DNA from: Halomonas elongata DSM 2581
GTDB lineage: Bacteria > Pseudomonadota > Gammaproteobacteria > Pseudomonadales > Halomonadaceae
Assembly: GCF_000196875.2 (NCBI RefSeq)
Contig: NC_014532.2
Span: forward strand, 3,534,001 to 3,598,000
DNA: 64,000 nt
Reading direction: 5' to 3'
Shown here: in pieces, positions 19,501 to 28,130 of the stretch
Layout: every line of letters starts with the position of its first letter
Position numbering within the stretch: the stretch's first letter is position 1
Made by a program: the position numbers and the translations under genes
The notes under the pieces: generated by a model
What the model saw: the letters and a program-made list of their open reading frames with translations, nothing else
The model's database searches: none
What the model was told of the DNA's origin: nothing

Positions 19501-19723
19501 CCAGTTCGGGAAGGGCATCGAACGCGTCGTGCAGTATGCCCGCGACCACGGCTGGCACATCCAACGCACCCGTGGCGGGCATCTGCGAATGACCCGGCCG
19601 GGCCTGCCGCCGGTGTTTACCAGTGCCACACCAAGCGATGTTCGCTCGCAGCGTAATGCCATCGCGCGCCTTCGACGGGCGGAACGCCTCGCGTATCAGG
19701 CTGGAGGGGCCTATGTACACTGA
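19493..19723 (+). CDS. HicA-like toxin-fold protein
   Basis: 76 residues. GWHIQRTRGGHLRMTRPG matches the HicA double-stranded-RNA-binding fold, in which a Gly-His (usually GSH, here GGH) pair carries the catalytic His of the mRNA interferase. The length is normal for HicA. No HicB follows; the next gene encodes a TraI C-terminal-type domain. It is either an orphan or a HicA fold reused for RNA or DNA binding. Confidence 0.7.
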   Translation: MANQFGKGIERVVQYARDHGWHIQRTRGGHLRMTRPGLPPVFTSATPSDVRSQRNAIARLRRAERLAYQAGGAYVH

Positions 19724-20414
19724 ACGTCGAGATCCAGAACAACCCCTCGACCAACTGGCGGCCCCGTCGATTGAACAGGCGAAGCGCGATGGTATCGTCG
19801 CTGCGTTTGAACACCTCTCGGGGCAATATGCGCATCTGCTGCAAAGCGACGATGTCCGCCAGGGTGTGTTCCGACTCCTGGAAAAGCCGTCGCGCAATGG
19901 GTGGATGGCCAATCTCCGCCGAGTCAGTGAATTCCTGGCGATTGCCTCGGCCATCGAGCATGGCCGTCAGGCACCGGACAGGCGTTCACGCGTCGCGGCC
20001 GTCGACGATGTCCCCGGGGATGCCGCGCCGAGCCCCCGGTCGATCGGCGACGTCTTTCTCCACTGGCTGCAGCGGGGGCTTCAGGACGGGCGGTTGAACA
20101 CCAATACGCGGGGTGCCCTCGTCCATGGTGTTGAAGGCACCTGGCTGTTGGTGAGCCCGGGCATCTTCCGGCGGTTCTGTCTCGAGCACGATGACCTGGT
20201 CAGTGACTGGCGAGATGTCCAACAGCGCTTCCAGAAGCTGGGCCTCCACCGGGTTCATGAGGATGGGACCAACATCCACCAGGCTTCACTGGTAGGCGCC
20301 CCCGGCCGTCCGGTCCGCAAGATCAAGGGCTACCTGCTCAAAGAGCCGGCGGCACTCCACCTCCCCCAGCGCAACAATACCGTGCTGTCCCTGACGGCAG
20401 GAGGTGCCTCATGA
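19713..20414 (+). CDS. Free-standing TraI C-terminal (TraI_2_C-like) domain protein
   Basis: 233 residues. After an N-terminal helical region, residues from about 105 onward match the C-terminal domain of MobH-type relaxases: VFLHWLQRGLQDGRLNTN, then VHGVEGTWLLVSPGIFRRF and the basic RPVRKIKGYLL. The HD and nickase parts of a relaxase are missing. It could be a DNA-binding accessory or a separated regulatory domain. The start overlaps the HicA-like gene by 11 bases, behind a GGAGGGG ribosome site. Confidence 0.78.
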   Translation: MYTERRDPEQPLDQLAAPSIEQAKRDGIVAAFEHLSGQYAHLLQSDDVRQGVFRLLEKPSRNGWMANLRRVSEFLAIASAIEHGRQAPDRRSRVAAVDDVPGDAAPSPRSIGDVFLHWLQRGLQDGRLNTNTRGALVHGVEGTWLLVSPGIFRRFCLEHDDLVSDWRDVQQRFQKLGLHRVHEDGTNIHQASLVGAPGRPVRKIKGYLLKEPAALHLPQRNNTVLSLTAGGAS

Positions 20415-21115
20415 TCCCTGATCGCATCATGCGCAAGATCGAGCGTTGCCTCGCACTGTCGCAAAGCGCTAATGCCCATGAAGCGGGCATCGCGCTGCGT
20501 CAGGCTCAGCAGCTGATGCAACGCTATGGACTGAGCGAACAGGACATCACCCTGGCATCGGTGACCGATCACACAGCCACCGCGCAGGCGGGTAAGACGC
20601 CGCCTCGCTATCTCAATTCGCTCGCCACCCTGGTCAATAGCGCTTTTGGTACCCAGGCGGTCTATTTGGCCACGCCGCAGCTCAGCGGCACTCAGGTGCG
20701 CTGGATCGGCCAGTGGCAGTTCCTGGGCACCGATGGGGCCAGCCAGGTAGCCGCCTACGCCTATGAGGTGCTGCAACGCCAGTTGATCCGCGATCGCCAG
20801 GCCTACCAGTCGGGCCTCAACCGGCGCATCAAGCGTGCCACGCGCATCCGCCGAGGCGATGCCTTCGCCGAAGCCTGGGTCGCCGGTGCAAGGGAATCCA
20901 TCGTGCCGGTCGAACTTTCCCCGGCGGCGACCGAGGCCCTCGAGGCCTATGCCCAGCGGCAACACGGCGAGCTCAGCTCTCTGTCACCACGTCAGCGCGG
21001 CCAACTTCGTCACCACGATTACCAGGCAGTCCACCAGGGCTACGACGCGGGCCGGCAGGTCCGGCTGCACGACGCCATCCAGACACCGGAACGGGAGGCC
21101 CTCGGTCATGGGTGA
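20411..21115 (+). CDS. DUF2786 domain protein
   Basis: 234 residues. The N-terminal 45 residues (IMRKIERCLALSQSANAHEA, then AQQLMQRYGLSEQDI) match DUF2786. The rest, with a basic patch RRIKRATRIRRGDAF, resembles the DUF7168-type region that often follows it. These proteins recur in phages and ICEs and have no proven activity. The start overlaps the preceding stop. Confidence 0.78.
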   Translation: MIPDRIMRKIERCLALSQSANAHEAGIALRQAQQLMQRYGLSEQDITLASVTDHTATAQAGKTPPRYLNSLATLVNSAFGTQAVYLATPQLSGTQVRWIGQWQFLGTDGASQVAAYAYEVLQRQLIRDRQAYQSGLNRRIKRATRIRRGDAFAEAWVAGARESIVPVELSPAATEALEAYAQRQHGELSSLSPRQRGQLRHHDYQAVHQGYDAGRQVRLHDAIQTPEREALGHG

Positions 21116-21530
21116 CATTGTCGATTTTCCCATCACGCGCACGCATGGCTGCCAGGAGTGCTATCTGGGTCTCGACCAGGAGGTCGCCCAGGCCGACCTG
21201 CAGCTGCTGTGCCCGATGCAGCACCTGATGCGAGGGGCGTTGGCCCACTCCGATCTCGCCCCCTGGCACGACCTGCTGGCCGACACCGCACTGCTGCTAC
21301 GCGCCGCCTGTGGGCGACTGGAGAGCGCCGCGGAATCCCGTCGGCTGGCCGAACTGGAGATGCAGGCATTGACCGACCTCGATGCCCTGACCGTGGTCCT
21401 CGACAACCTGTATTGCCTGCATCGCCAGTGGCCCGTGAACCGGGAGGACGCTGTCCGTCGCCCGCTGCGTGAACTGACCCTCAACCTTGAGCGCCTGTTG
21501 TCCGCCGGCGCCGAGGCCGAACTGGATTGA
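21108..21530 (+). CDS. Hypothetical ICE protein (140 aa)
   Basis: The start is placed at MGDIVDFPITRTHGCQECYLG, just inside the preceding gene's end. A Cys-x2-Cys near residue 15 may bind metal. The rest is helical and Leu-rich without a membrane segment. No family is recognised. It precedes parB by 40 bases. Confidence 0.65.
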   Translation: MGDIVDFPITRTHGCQECYLGLDQEVAQADLQLLCPMQHLMRGALAHSDLAPWHDLLADTALLLRAACGRLESAAESRRLAELEMQALTDLDALTVVLDNLYCLHRQWPVNREDAVRRPLRELTLNLERLLSAGAEAELD

Positions 21531-21570
21531 CCCTCCGCCACACGGATGGAGAGGCAGGAGACCGCTGAAT

Positions 21571-23484
21571 ATGAGCAAGAAACAACCCACGCAGGAACAG
21601 ATGATGGAAGCCCTGACCAAGCCAGGCCCGACCTTGAACCGGGAGCGCGTGGACAAGGTGACGGCGCCCGCCGCCGAGATGGGCATGGAACTCACGCTCG
21701 ACCAGTTGCGGCCCTATGACCGAAACCCGCGAAAGCAGCGCAACCCGCGCTATGACGAGATCAAGGCGTCTATTCGGGAGGTGGGGCTGAAGCAGCCACC
21801 GCCGGTGACGCAACGTCCCGGTGATGACAAGTACATGATCTCGGACGGCGGCAACACCCGCCTGCAGATCCTCAACGAACTCTACGAGGAAACCGGGGAA
21901 GAGCGCTTCAACACCAACTGGGTGATCTACCGCCCCTGGGTCAGCGAGGCGCATGTGCTGGCCGGCCACTTGTCTGAGGACAAGGACCACGGTGAGCTGA
22001 GCTGGATCGAGAAGGCATTGGGCATCGAGCAGCTCAAGCATACCCTCGAGGAGGAAGCCGGCGAGACGCTGTCGCAGCGGGCACTTGTCCAGAAGGCCAG
22101 AGATCTAGGCTTTGCTATGAGCCAAAGTCATATCTCAAAAATGCTCTATACCGTTGAGTACCTGTGGCCATCATTGCCGCTGACTCTGGAGAGCGGACTT
22201 GGCCGTCCTCAAATCGAAAAACTGGTTGCCTACCGCGAGGCCTGCCTGCGCATCTGGAAGCACATCGACGAGCGGCCCGAGGAGGAGTTCGGTCCGGCCT
22301 TCCACGAGGTCCTTACTCAGTTCGATCACGAGGAACAGACCGAGCTGCCGTGGTCGATCGTCGAGGACCGCCTGCTGGGCATGCTCGAAGACCACTCGAC
22401 CGATATTCACCTGCACCCGATCGAGAATGCCCTGAAGCAGATCCTGACGTATCGCCAGCGTCGCTGGCCGATTACCGACGACTGCCAGGACATCTGGCTG
22501 CCCTTGGATGCCGAGATCCAGCGTGCGCGGGATCCCGAGAATGCCCCTCCACTGTGGCCAGCGGAACCCGAGGCCGGGACCAGTAAGCCACCCAGGACGG
22601 CACCACGCGCAGATGATCAGGCGCCGTTGGGGGACAGTACCGGAGAACCGGTCACTCTAGAGACGGATAACGAGCCGTCCGACAACACAGTACCGGAGGC
22701 ACCCTCCGCGCCGCCGGTCGCTGGCGATGACGATCAGGTCTCTGCCTTGGAGGCCAAGGTTCGCGAACTCGAGGCACAACTGTCCTCCCGCGCCGATGAT
22801 GAGAACGTCGCACCAACCACGATGGAGGCCGACGCCAGCCCCTCGCTTTCTGACACCACGACGGAGGCTGATGACACGGCGACTACCGAGGCCCTGGATG
22901 CACTGCTGGACGACAGGCGTGACGCCCTGACGCTCTCCGAGGTCAAGGAATCCGAGGGCCACCGCCGCTTGCGTGCCATGCTCACCCGCGAGCATGGCGA
23001 AGCGCCCAACGACTTCGAGGACAATGCGCTGCGGGCGATTCCACTGATGTCCGACGGCCCGATGCACCCGATCACCGACCTCTGGTACGTCGAGCCCCAA
23101 TACCGTGAGCCCCGTGAACTGCGCATCCAGATTTCCCAGTTCGCGCAAGCGCTCGCGCGTTGGGCCGGCTTCAACCTGCCCGGCGACAGCGATAACCCGG
23201 TGCAGCCCACCTATGACGAGGGACTCGGGTACACCCTCGAACCGCTCAACGAAGCACAGGCCCAGAGCCCGCGTGCCCAACGCGTCTGGCAACTGCTCGC
23301 CGGCCTGTTGGGCGAAGAGGAACTCAACCCGGCCTATCCCATGGAACTGTCGGTGCTCGGTGTCCTGATCAGCGGCACTGACGACGACGAACGGCTGCCG
23401 GACGAGGTCCTGGTGCGGCTGTTCCGCCTGATCCGCTTGATTCGTCTGCTGAAGGATGCGCTCGCTGAGGAGGATGCCTCATGA
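21571..23484 (+). CDS. parB: ParB family protein of the ICE
   Basis: 637 residues, long for ParB but normal for this ICE class. The N-terminal ParB/Srx domain has LTLDQLRPYDRNPRKQRNP and SDGGNTRLQILNEL, the latter in place of the usual ERRW box. A helix-turn-helix region follows (SQRALVQKARDLGFAMSQSHISKML). Residues of about 345-480 are acidic and low-complexity, and a separate C-terminal domain follows. With ParA it should segregate the excised circle; the nearby palindrome arrays are candidate binding sites. Confidence 0.88.
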   Translation: MSKKQPTQEQMMEALTKPGPTLNRERVDKVTAPAAEMGMELTLDQLRPYDRNPRKQRNPRYDEIKASIREVGLKQPPPVTQRPGDDKYMISDGGNTRLQILNELYEETGEERFNTNWVIYRPWVSEAHVLAGHLSEDKDHGELSWIEKALGIEQLKHTLEEEAGETLSQRALVQKARDLGFAMSQSHISKMLYTVEYLWPSLPLTLESGLGRPQIEKLVAYREACLRIWKHIDERPEEEFGPAFHEVLTQFDHEEQTELPWSIVEDRLLGMLEDHSTDIHLHPIENALKQILTYRQRRWPITDDCQDIWLPLDAEIQRARDPENAPPLWPAEPEAGTSKPPRTAPRADDQAPLGDSTGEPVTLETDNEPSDNTVPEAPSAPPVAGDDDQVSALEAKVRELEAQLSSRADDENVAPTTMEADASPSLSDTTTEADDTATTEALDALLDDRRDALTLSEVKESEGHRRLRAMLTREHGEAPNDFEDNALRAIPLMSDGPMHPITDLWYVEPQYREPRELRIQISQFAQALARWAGFNLPGDSDNPVQPTYDEGLGYTLEPLNEAQAQSPRAQRVWQLLAGLLGEEELNPAYPMELSVLGVLISGTDDDERLPDEVLVRLFRLIRLIRLLKDALAEEDAS

Positions 23485-24128
23485 ACCAGAACCAACAACC
23501 GCGTCATATGAGCCGTTCGCTAACCCTCGCCGTGCTCAATCAGGCCATCGGCTATCTGCGCGAGGGCAACATGCGCCGCGCCCGCGCGCTGGGATTCAGC
23601 GACGACGAGTTGCGTGAATTGCGACGGCTCAGTGCCACCGACATCGAGGCCCTGTCCTGCGACGGCCCCGCCGTCTGCCGGTTGACGGTGGACCACGAGA
23701 TGCTGCTGATCGTCATGCAGCGCCTGATCGAGGACCAGGATCGCGAGACCCGCATCGATCGCTGCCTGACGCTCGGGGCCAGCGTCACCATGATGTCGAC
23801 CTTCTTCGGCTTGACCGGCAACGACTGCGCGACGCGCCGCTCGTTGCTCGGTCTGCCCTCCCGTCAGGGCCGCCTGGCCATGCCGGAGGAGGCGGTGGAA
23901 CACGATGCCTGGCACCGCTGGCAGTCCATCTGCGAGACGCCTGACCAGCCCCGGGCGACCGAGGATCTGCACGGCATGATGACCCTGGCCGAGGAAACCC
24001 AGATTCCGCTCGCGGTGATCTGGCACCTGGTCAAGGCCTGGGCCGAACCGAATGCCCCGCGAGGAGAACTCGAAGAGGAGGAAGCCGACGGCCCTTTTGA
24101 CAGCGGGAGGCCAGCATGCGCCGGGTAG
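23481..24128 (+). CDS. DUF2857 (STY4526-type) ICE protein
   Basis: 215 residues. SLTLAVLNQAIGYLREGNMRRARALGFSDDELRELRRLS and the later TLGASVTMMSTFFGLTGNDCATRRSLLG match the DUF2857 family; in these stretches it looks like a helical adaptor with a helix-turn-helix-like part. In SPI-7 and PFGI-1-type elements it always sits before the STY4528 replication gene, as here. It overlaps both neighbours. Confidence 0.82.
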   Translation: MNQNQQPRHMSRSLTLAVLNQAIGYLREGNMRRARALGFSDDELRELRRLSATDIEALSCDGPAVCRLTVDHEMLLIVMQRLIEDQDRETRIDRCLTLGASVTMMSTFFGLTGNDCATRRSLLGLPSRQGRLAMPEEAVEHDAWHRWQSICETPDQPRATEDLHGMMTLAEETQIPLAVIWHLVKAWAEPNAPRGELEEEEADGPFDSGRPACAG

Positions 24129-25438
24129 ACACGCTGCAGGCCCTCATCGGTCGGGCCACGTCACAAGTCACGCGCCGGGGGGAGGCCCCGGCGCCGTCGG
24201 ATTCGTCGGACGAACCCGAGTCACTGGACGGGCTGCTGTTCCTGGGCAACCCTCACGAAACCGTGCCGCGCGCCCTGTTGCTCGATGAGCGATTGGGTGC
24301 AGTGGATATTCTCGGCTGGCAGATGATCCGCCTACTGGCCAACGACGACAAGACCACAGCGTTTCCCACCTATGATCAACTGCAGCCCCTGTTGAGAGCC
24401 GGACTCGGTAAATCATCATCGAGAAGCACCGTGGCTCGGGTCATCGCCATCCTGCGACTGACCCGTTGGATGTCATTGGCGCATCGTGCCCGGCACGCCA
24501 CCAACGGTCGCGTGCTGGGCAACGTTTATGTTTTGCACGACGAGCCAGTCTCCCCTACAGAGGCAACGCTCATCGATGGTGACTATCTGACGTTCGTCGC
24601 CCAGAGTTGCGAGCACAGAACGCCGGCCATCCGCGAGGTCGCTCAGCATATCCGTGAGGAACTCGCCGAGGATGGCATTCTGCTCACGGCGGCTCACTCG
24701 CAGCGCGTGCAGGACAAGACGCCAGAGCCCTTGGAACGCTTCCAGAAACGGGCCGCCCGGTTCGAGGAGGTTCAACCCGAGTACTCAGGGAAGCCCGCCC
24801 AGTCCTCCCCGAGTACTGGGCAGTACTCAGGGAGTACTAAGTCTGAAAACAAGCACTTAGATCGCAGTACTCAAGGAGTACTAAGCGGCGAGCCATCGAG
24901 TACTGCCCCCAGTACTCAACAAGTACTCTGTCCAGAATCAAATACTTACCCCTCAGTACTCAATGAGTACTCGGCCCCTACCGTACGTGCGGGCGCGCAC
25001 GGTACCGGTACTGTAGGTAGTAATACCAACCCCGGGTTGGTTTGGCATGGCTGCCTGGATCTGAGTGCCACGGATCGCCAACGGGTGATGGGCTGGTTCG
25101 CTCCCTTGCCGAACGACACCCAACAGCGCGTCCTGGACGAGGTCGCCGGTCGCGTTGATGCCGGACACTGCCGAAGTCCGGTCGGCCTGCTGCGCAGCCT
25201 GGCCACCAAGGCCTGCCAGGGCGAGTTCAACGCGACCCAGTTTGCGCAACGGTACGTCGCCTCGCCGCCGTCAGGTGCGTCATCGACGTCGCCACCTGGG
25301 GCGGCCACTCCCCGATCGCCGTCACCGGTCGCCTCGCGTCCTGAGTGGCTGGACAAGCCCCCGCCGACGTTGACCGAGAAAGGCAAGGCGGCGCGCGAGG
25401 AGGTTCGGGCGCTGGTTGGCCGAAGTCGACGGCCATGA
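24116..25438 (+). CDS. STY4528-type pathogenicity-island replication protein
   Basis: 440 residues. The N-terminal 180 form the conserved part (FLGNPHETVPRALLLDERLG, then WQMIRLLANDDKTTAFPTYDQL and a winged-helix-like SRSTVARVIAILRLTRW). A Ser/Thr/Gln-rich linker at about residues 222-290 follows, then a C-terminal part. The family name comes from the Salmonella island gene STY4528 and it is taken as a replication factor. The linker DNA is a dense array of AGTACT palindromes, so the coding sequence may double as an origin. Confidence 0.82.
   Translation: MRRVDTLQALIGRATSQVTRRGEAPAPSDSSDEPESLDGLLFLGNPHETVPRALLLDERLGAVDILGWQMIRLLANDDKTTAFPTYDQLQPLLRAGLGKSSSRSTVARVIAILRLTRWMSLAHRARHATNGRVLGNVYVLHDEPVSPTEATLIDGDYLTFVAQSCEHRTPAIREVAQHIREELAEDGILLTAAHSQRVQDKTPEPLERFQKRAARFEEVQPEYSGKPAQSSPSTGQYSGSTKSENKHLDRSTQGVLSGEPSSTAPSTQQVLCPESNTYPSVLNEYSAPTVRAGAHGTGTVGSNTNPGLVWHGCLDLSATDRQRVMGWFAPLPNDTQQRVLDEVAGRVDAGHCRSPVGLLRSLATKACQGEFNATQFAQRYVASPPSGASSTSPPGAATPRSPSPVASRPEWLDKPPPTLTEKGKAAREEVRALVGRSRRP
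24780..24971. repeat. Helically phased AGTACT iteron cluster
   Basis: Eleven perfect AGTACT palindromes start at 24780, 24812, 24822, 24833, 24866, 24877, 24899, 24911, 24922, 24955 and 24966. Every gap is near a multiple of 11 (32, 10, 11, 33, 11, 22, 12, 11, 33, 11), so all face one side of the helix. Four near-identical 21-bp units (first at 24821, 24865, 24910 and 24954) recur every 44-45 bases. It lies within the STY4528-type gene. Confidence 0.85.
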
Positions 25439-25486
25439 GGATGATTCCAATAGAAACACGCTTTACGTGATGGAAAGGAGGACACT

Positions 25487-25987
25487 ATGAAACCTACCAA
25501 GCACCAACGTCTTCGCATCGACATTGCCTTGATGGCGGCTTTCATTCTGATTGAGGGCGGACTGTTATGGGGCATGACACGCCAGGCGACACTGGGCGAT
25601 TTCTACTGGTACTTGGTCGCCTTCATTGCCTTGCTGCTGTTGCCGCCGATCCGCTTATCTCGGAGACTGCCTTCTCACATTCCAGATATGGGGCGAGATA
25701 GCCCGTCCCATCGAGCCATCGATGCCATCGGCTGGGTATTGGTCGCCTTGCTACCCTCCGTTATGGCCCTCGTCTTCTCCCTCCAAGGATGGATGTGGGC
25801 GCAACGGGCCTATCATCACCTCATCCATTCCGAGGACCTTCACTATCTTGATGCCTCAGCTTACTTCGGTTCGTTCGTTGGGCTGACAGCCTTCCTGCTG
25901 ATTGCCTCGCTGTTCTGTGTTAGCCAGTCCTGCCGGATGATTGCCGTGATCAACCATCATTTAGCAGGACCTCGAGAGCACCGTTGA
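25487..25987 (+). CDS. Four-helix membrane protein, unknown
   Basis: 166 residues with four hydrophobic segments (about 13-31, 40-56, 80-103 and 128-148). It has a good ribosome site (AAAGGAGG). It has no recognised family. It stands alone between the replication gene and the PFL_4669-type operon, and its codon use is a little less GC-rich than its neighbours. Confidence 0.65.
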   Translation: MKPTKHQRLRIDIALMAAFILIEGGLLWGMTRQATLGDFYWYLVAFIALLLLPPIRLSRRLPSHIPDMGRDSPSHRAIDAIGWVLVALLPSVMALVFSLQGWMWAQRAYHHLIHSEDLHYLDASAYFGSFVGLTAFLLIASLFCVSQSCRMIAVINHHLAGPREHR

Positions 25988-26017
25988 CGAGCTAGAAAAA
26001 AACATCAAACACCGGAC

Positions 26018-26028
26018 TTAACGTTTTC
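26018..26028 (+). promoter_or_regulatory. Conserved ICE promoter motif TTAAC-N-TTTTC
   Basis: TTAACGTTTTC lies 90 bases before the PFL_4669-type start. It is the same motif as before the PilL, RAQPRD, PFL_4709, ssb and topB units. Confidence 0.55.
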
Positions 26029-26107
26029 GGTCGCCAGGCCGTGCGCCGTTCGCCATCGTTCGGCCAGATGAACCCGCGAGATGGAATCCACGCTGGAGTG
26101 AACCGCA

Positions 26108-26932
26108 ATGGCAGCACAAGCTCAGCAGCAAATGGGCGCCCTACGCAGCAAGATTCGAATGACGCTGCACACCTACCAGGCAACTCGCCTGTGGCATGGC
26201 CGAGGCGTCGAGAGCGGCAAACCCCAGATCATCGGGATGCGGCAGCTGTTGGCCATGATCGGTAAGATTCAGCGGGATGCCGCCCAGGACGACCCCTATG
26301 CCGACTATTGGCTCATCCAGATCGAGGAAAAGCTGCGAGAAAACCGCCAATACCTGAACGATCAGCTCCACCTGGCCGAGCAGCGGCTGGCCCAACTCCC
26401 CGAGGGACTGACGGTCGAGGAGAACATCAGTCAGCAACCCTTCACCACGCCGATCTACACCGGCGGTCAACTGGGCTGGCTGGCCATTCGGCAGTTGCTC
26501 GACTATGACCGCCTGGTTCGCCAGGTTTTGCTGGCCGGCCACATCGCCCAGATGTCGCCGGGCGCCGAGCAGAACATCCTTCGGGGCGTGCATCGCAAGA
26601 TGCACAGCTTGTGCGACTTCCCCAAGCGCTATCCCGGCTACAGCGGCATCACCCGCGATGACCTGGCGGCCAACAATGCGCGCGCCCGTCAAGCCATCGA
26701 GAAGCGTGGCGAGCTGCCCGAGGACGTGGCCCAGGGCAAGCGGCGGAGCAAGTACGCCCCGCCGATTCGCAAGACGACGCCAAACGCCCAGGCAGCATCG
26801 GCAGCGACACGCCCTGATGCCTCGAGGGATGAGGTTGAAGCAGCGCCTAATACACCGACGACTGGTTCAGCCGATGCCACGTCGGACGCTCCGACCGAAG
26901 ATCCCCTGGATCAGGATATGCCTAACGGGTGA
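26108..26932 (+). CDS. PFL_4669 family ICE protein (TIGR03761-type)
   Basis: 274 residues. The N-terminal 215 show the family pattern (LRSKIRMTLHTYQATRLWHGR, then a GGQLGWLAIRQLLDYDRLVR block and HSLCDFPKRYPGYSGITRDD). The C-terminal 55 are low-complexity Ala/Thr/Asp. Members are found only in PFGI-1/ICEclc-type ICEs and their function is unknown; gene position suggests DNA processing or maintenance. The stop codon lies inside a perfect hairpin that opens the repeat region. Confidence 0.85.
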   Translation: MAAQAQQQMGALRSKIRMTLHTYQATRLWHGRGVESGKPQIIGMRQLLAMIGKIQRDAAQDDPYADYWLIQIEEKLRENRQYLNDQLHLAEQRLAQLPEGLTVEENISQQPFTTPIYTGGQLGWLAIRQLLDYDRLVRQVLLAGHIAQMSPGAEQNILRGVHRKMHSLCDFPKRYPGYSGITRDDLAANNARARQAIEKRGELPEDVAQGKRRSKYAPPIRKTTPNAQAASAATRPDASRDEVEAAPNTPTTGSADATSDAPTEDPLDQDMPNG

Positions 26933-26949
26933 TGCCGCCGGCATCACCC
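26927..26949. repeat. Perfect hairpin at the gene end, divergent relative of the array hairpin
   Basis: A 10-bp stem (26927-26936 with 26940-26949) around GCC. Its core GGTGATGCC/GGCATCACC differs from the array core GGTGATTCC/GGAATCACC by a compensated base pair, so the pairing itself seems to be kept. Confidence 0.7.
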
Positions 26950-27020
26950 CGAACACCACAACAGGTATTGGCAAGATCGTGACATTGCGGACTCAGAACT
27001 GATGGCACGGCCATCACTTC

Positions 27021-28130
27021 AGGAAGGTGCCGCAGGTGATTCCAGTGGAATCACCCTAACAGCAGCGGCAGGTGTTGGTGCCACCAACAGGCCAGGAAGG
27101 TGCCGCAGGTGATTCCAGTGGAATCACCCTAACAGCAGCGGCAGGTGTTGGTGCCACCAACAGGCCAAGAAGGTGCCGCAGGTGATTCCAGTGGAATCAC
27201 CCTAACAGCAGCGGCAGGTGTTGGTGCCACCAACAGGCCAAGAAGGTGCCGCAGGTGATTCCAGTGGAATCACCCTAACAGCAGCGGCAGGTGTTGGTGC
27301 CACCAACAGGCCAAGAAGGTGCCGCAGGTGATTCCAGTGGAATCACCCTAACAGCAGCGGCAGGTGTTGGTGCCACCAACAGGCCAAGAAGGTGCCGCAG
27401 GTGATTCCAGTGGAATCACCCTAACAGCAGCGGCAGGTGTTGGTGCCACCAACAGGCCAAGAAGGTGCCGCAGGTGATTCCAGTGGAATCACCCTAACAG
27501 CAGCGGCAGGTGTTGGTGCCACCAACAGGCCAAGAAGGTGCCGCAGGTGATTCCAGTGGAATCACCCTAACAGCAGCGGCAGGTGTTGGTGCCACCAACA
27601 GGCCAAGAAGGTGCCGCAGGTGATTCCAGTGGAATCACCCTAACAGCAGCGGCAGGTGTTGGTGCCACCAACAGGCCAAGAAGGTGCCGCAGGTGATTCC
27701 AGTGGAATCACCCTAACAGCAGCGGCAGGTGTTGGTGCCAACAACAGGCCAGGAAGGTGCCGCAGGTGATTCCAGTGGAATCACCCTAACAGCAGCGGCA
27801 GGTGTTGGTGCCAACAACAGGCCAAGAAGGTGCCGCAGGTGATTCCAGTGGAATCACCCTAACAGCAGCGGCAGGTGTTGGTGCCACCAACAGGCCAAGA
27901 AGGTGCCGCAGGTGATTCCAGTGGAATCACCCTAACAGCAGCGGCAGGTGTTGGTGCCAACAACAGGCCAAGAAGGTGCCGCAGGTGATTCCAGTGGAAT
28001 CACCCTAACAGCAGCGGCAGGTGTTGGTGCCAACAACAGACCAGGAAGGTGCCGCAGGTGATTCCAGTGGAATCACCCTAACAGCAGCGGCAGGTGTTGG
28101 TGCCACCAACAGGCCAAGAAGGTGCCGCAG
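27021..28130. repeat. Array of fifteen 73-bp tandem repeats with two hairpins each
   Basis: Unit starts fall every 73 bases from 27021 to 28043; a partial unit begins at 28116. Units are almost identical; variation is confined to A[A/G]GAAGG, CC[A/C]ACA and one GAC. Each unit holds TGCCGC/GCGGCA arms enclosing the perfect hairpin GGTGATTCC-AGT-GGAATCACC, then a second perfect hairpin TGTTGGTG-C-CACCAACA. 73 is not a multiple of three, so it is not a protein repeat. This array fills most of the 1.27 kb between the PFL_4669-type and DUF3158-type genes. From memory, pKLC102 has a repeat-array origin, so oriV or a ParB centromere is the first guess. Confidence 0.95.

Noticed and set aside
27021..28130. 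CRISPR array
   Set aside because: The whole 73-bp period is repeated; there are no unique spacers and no cas genes.
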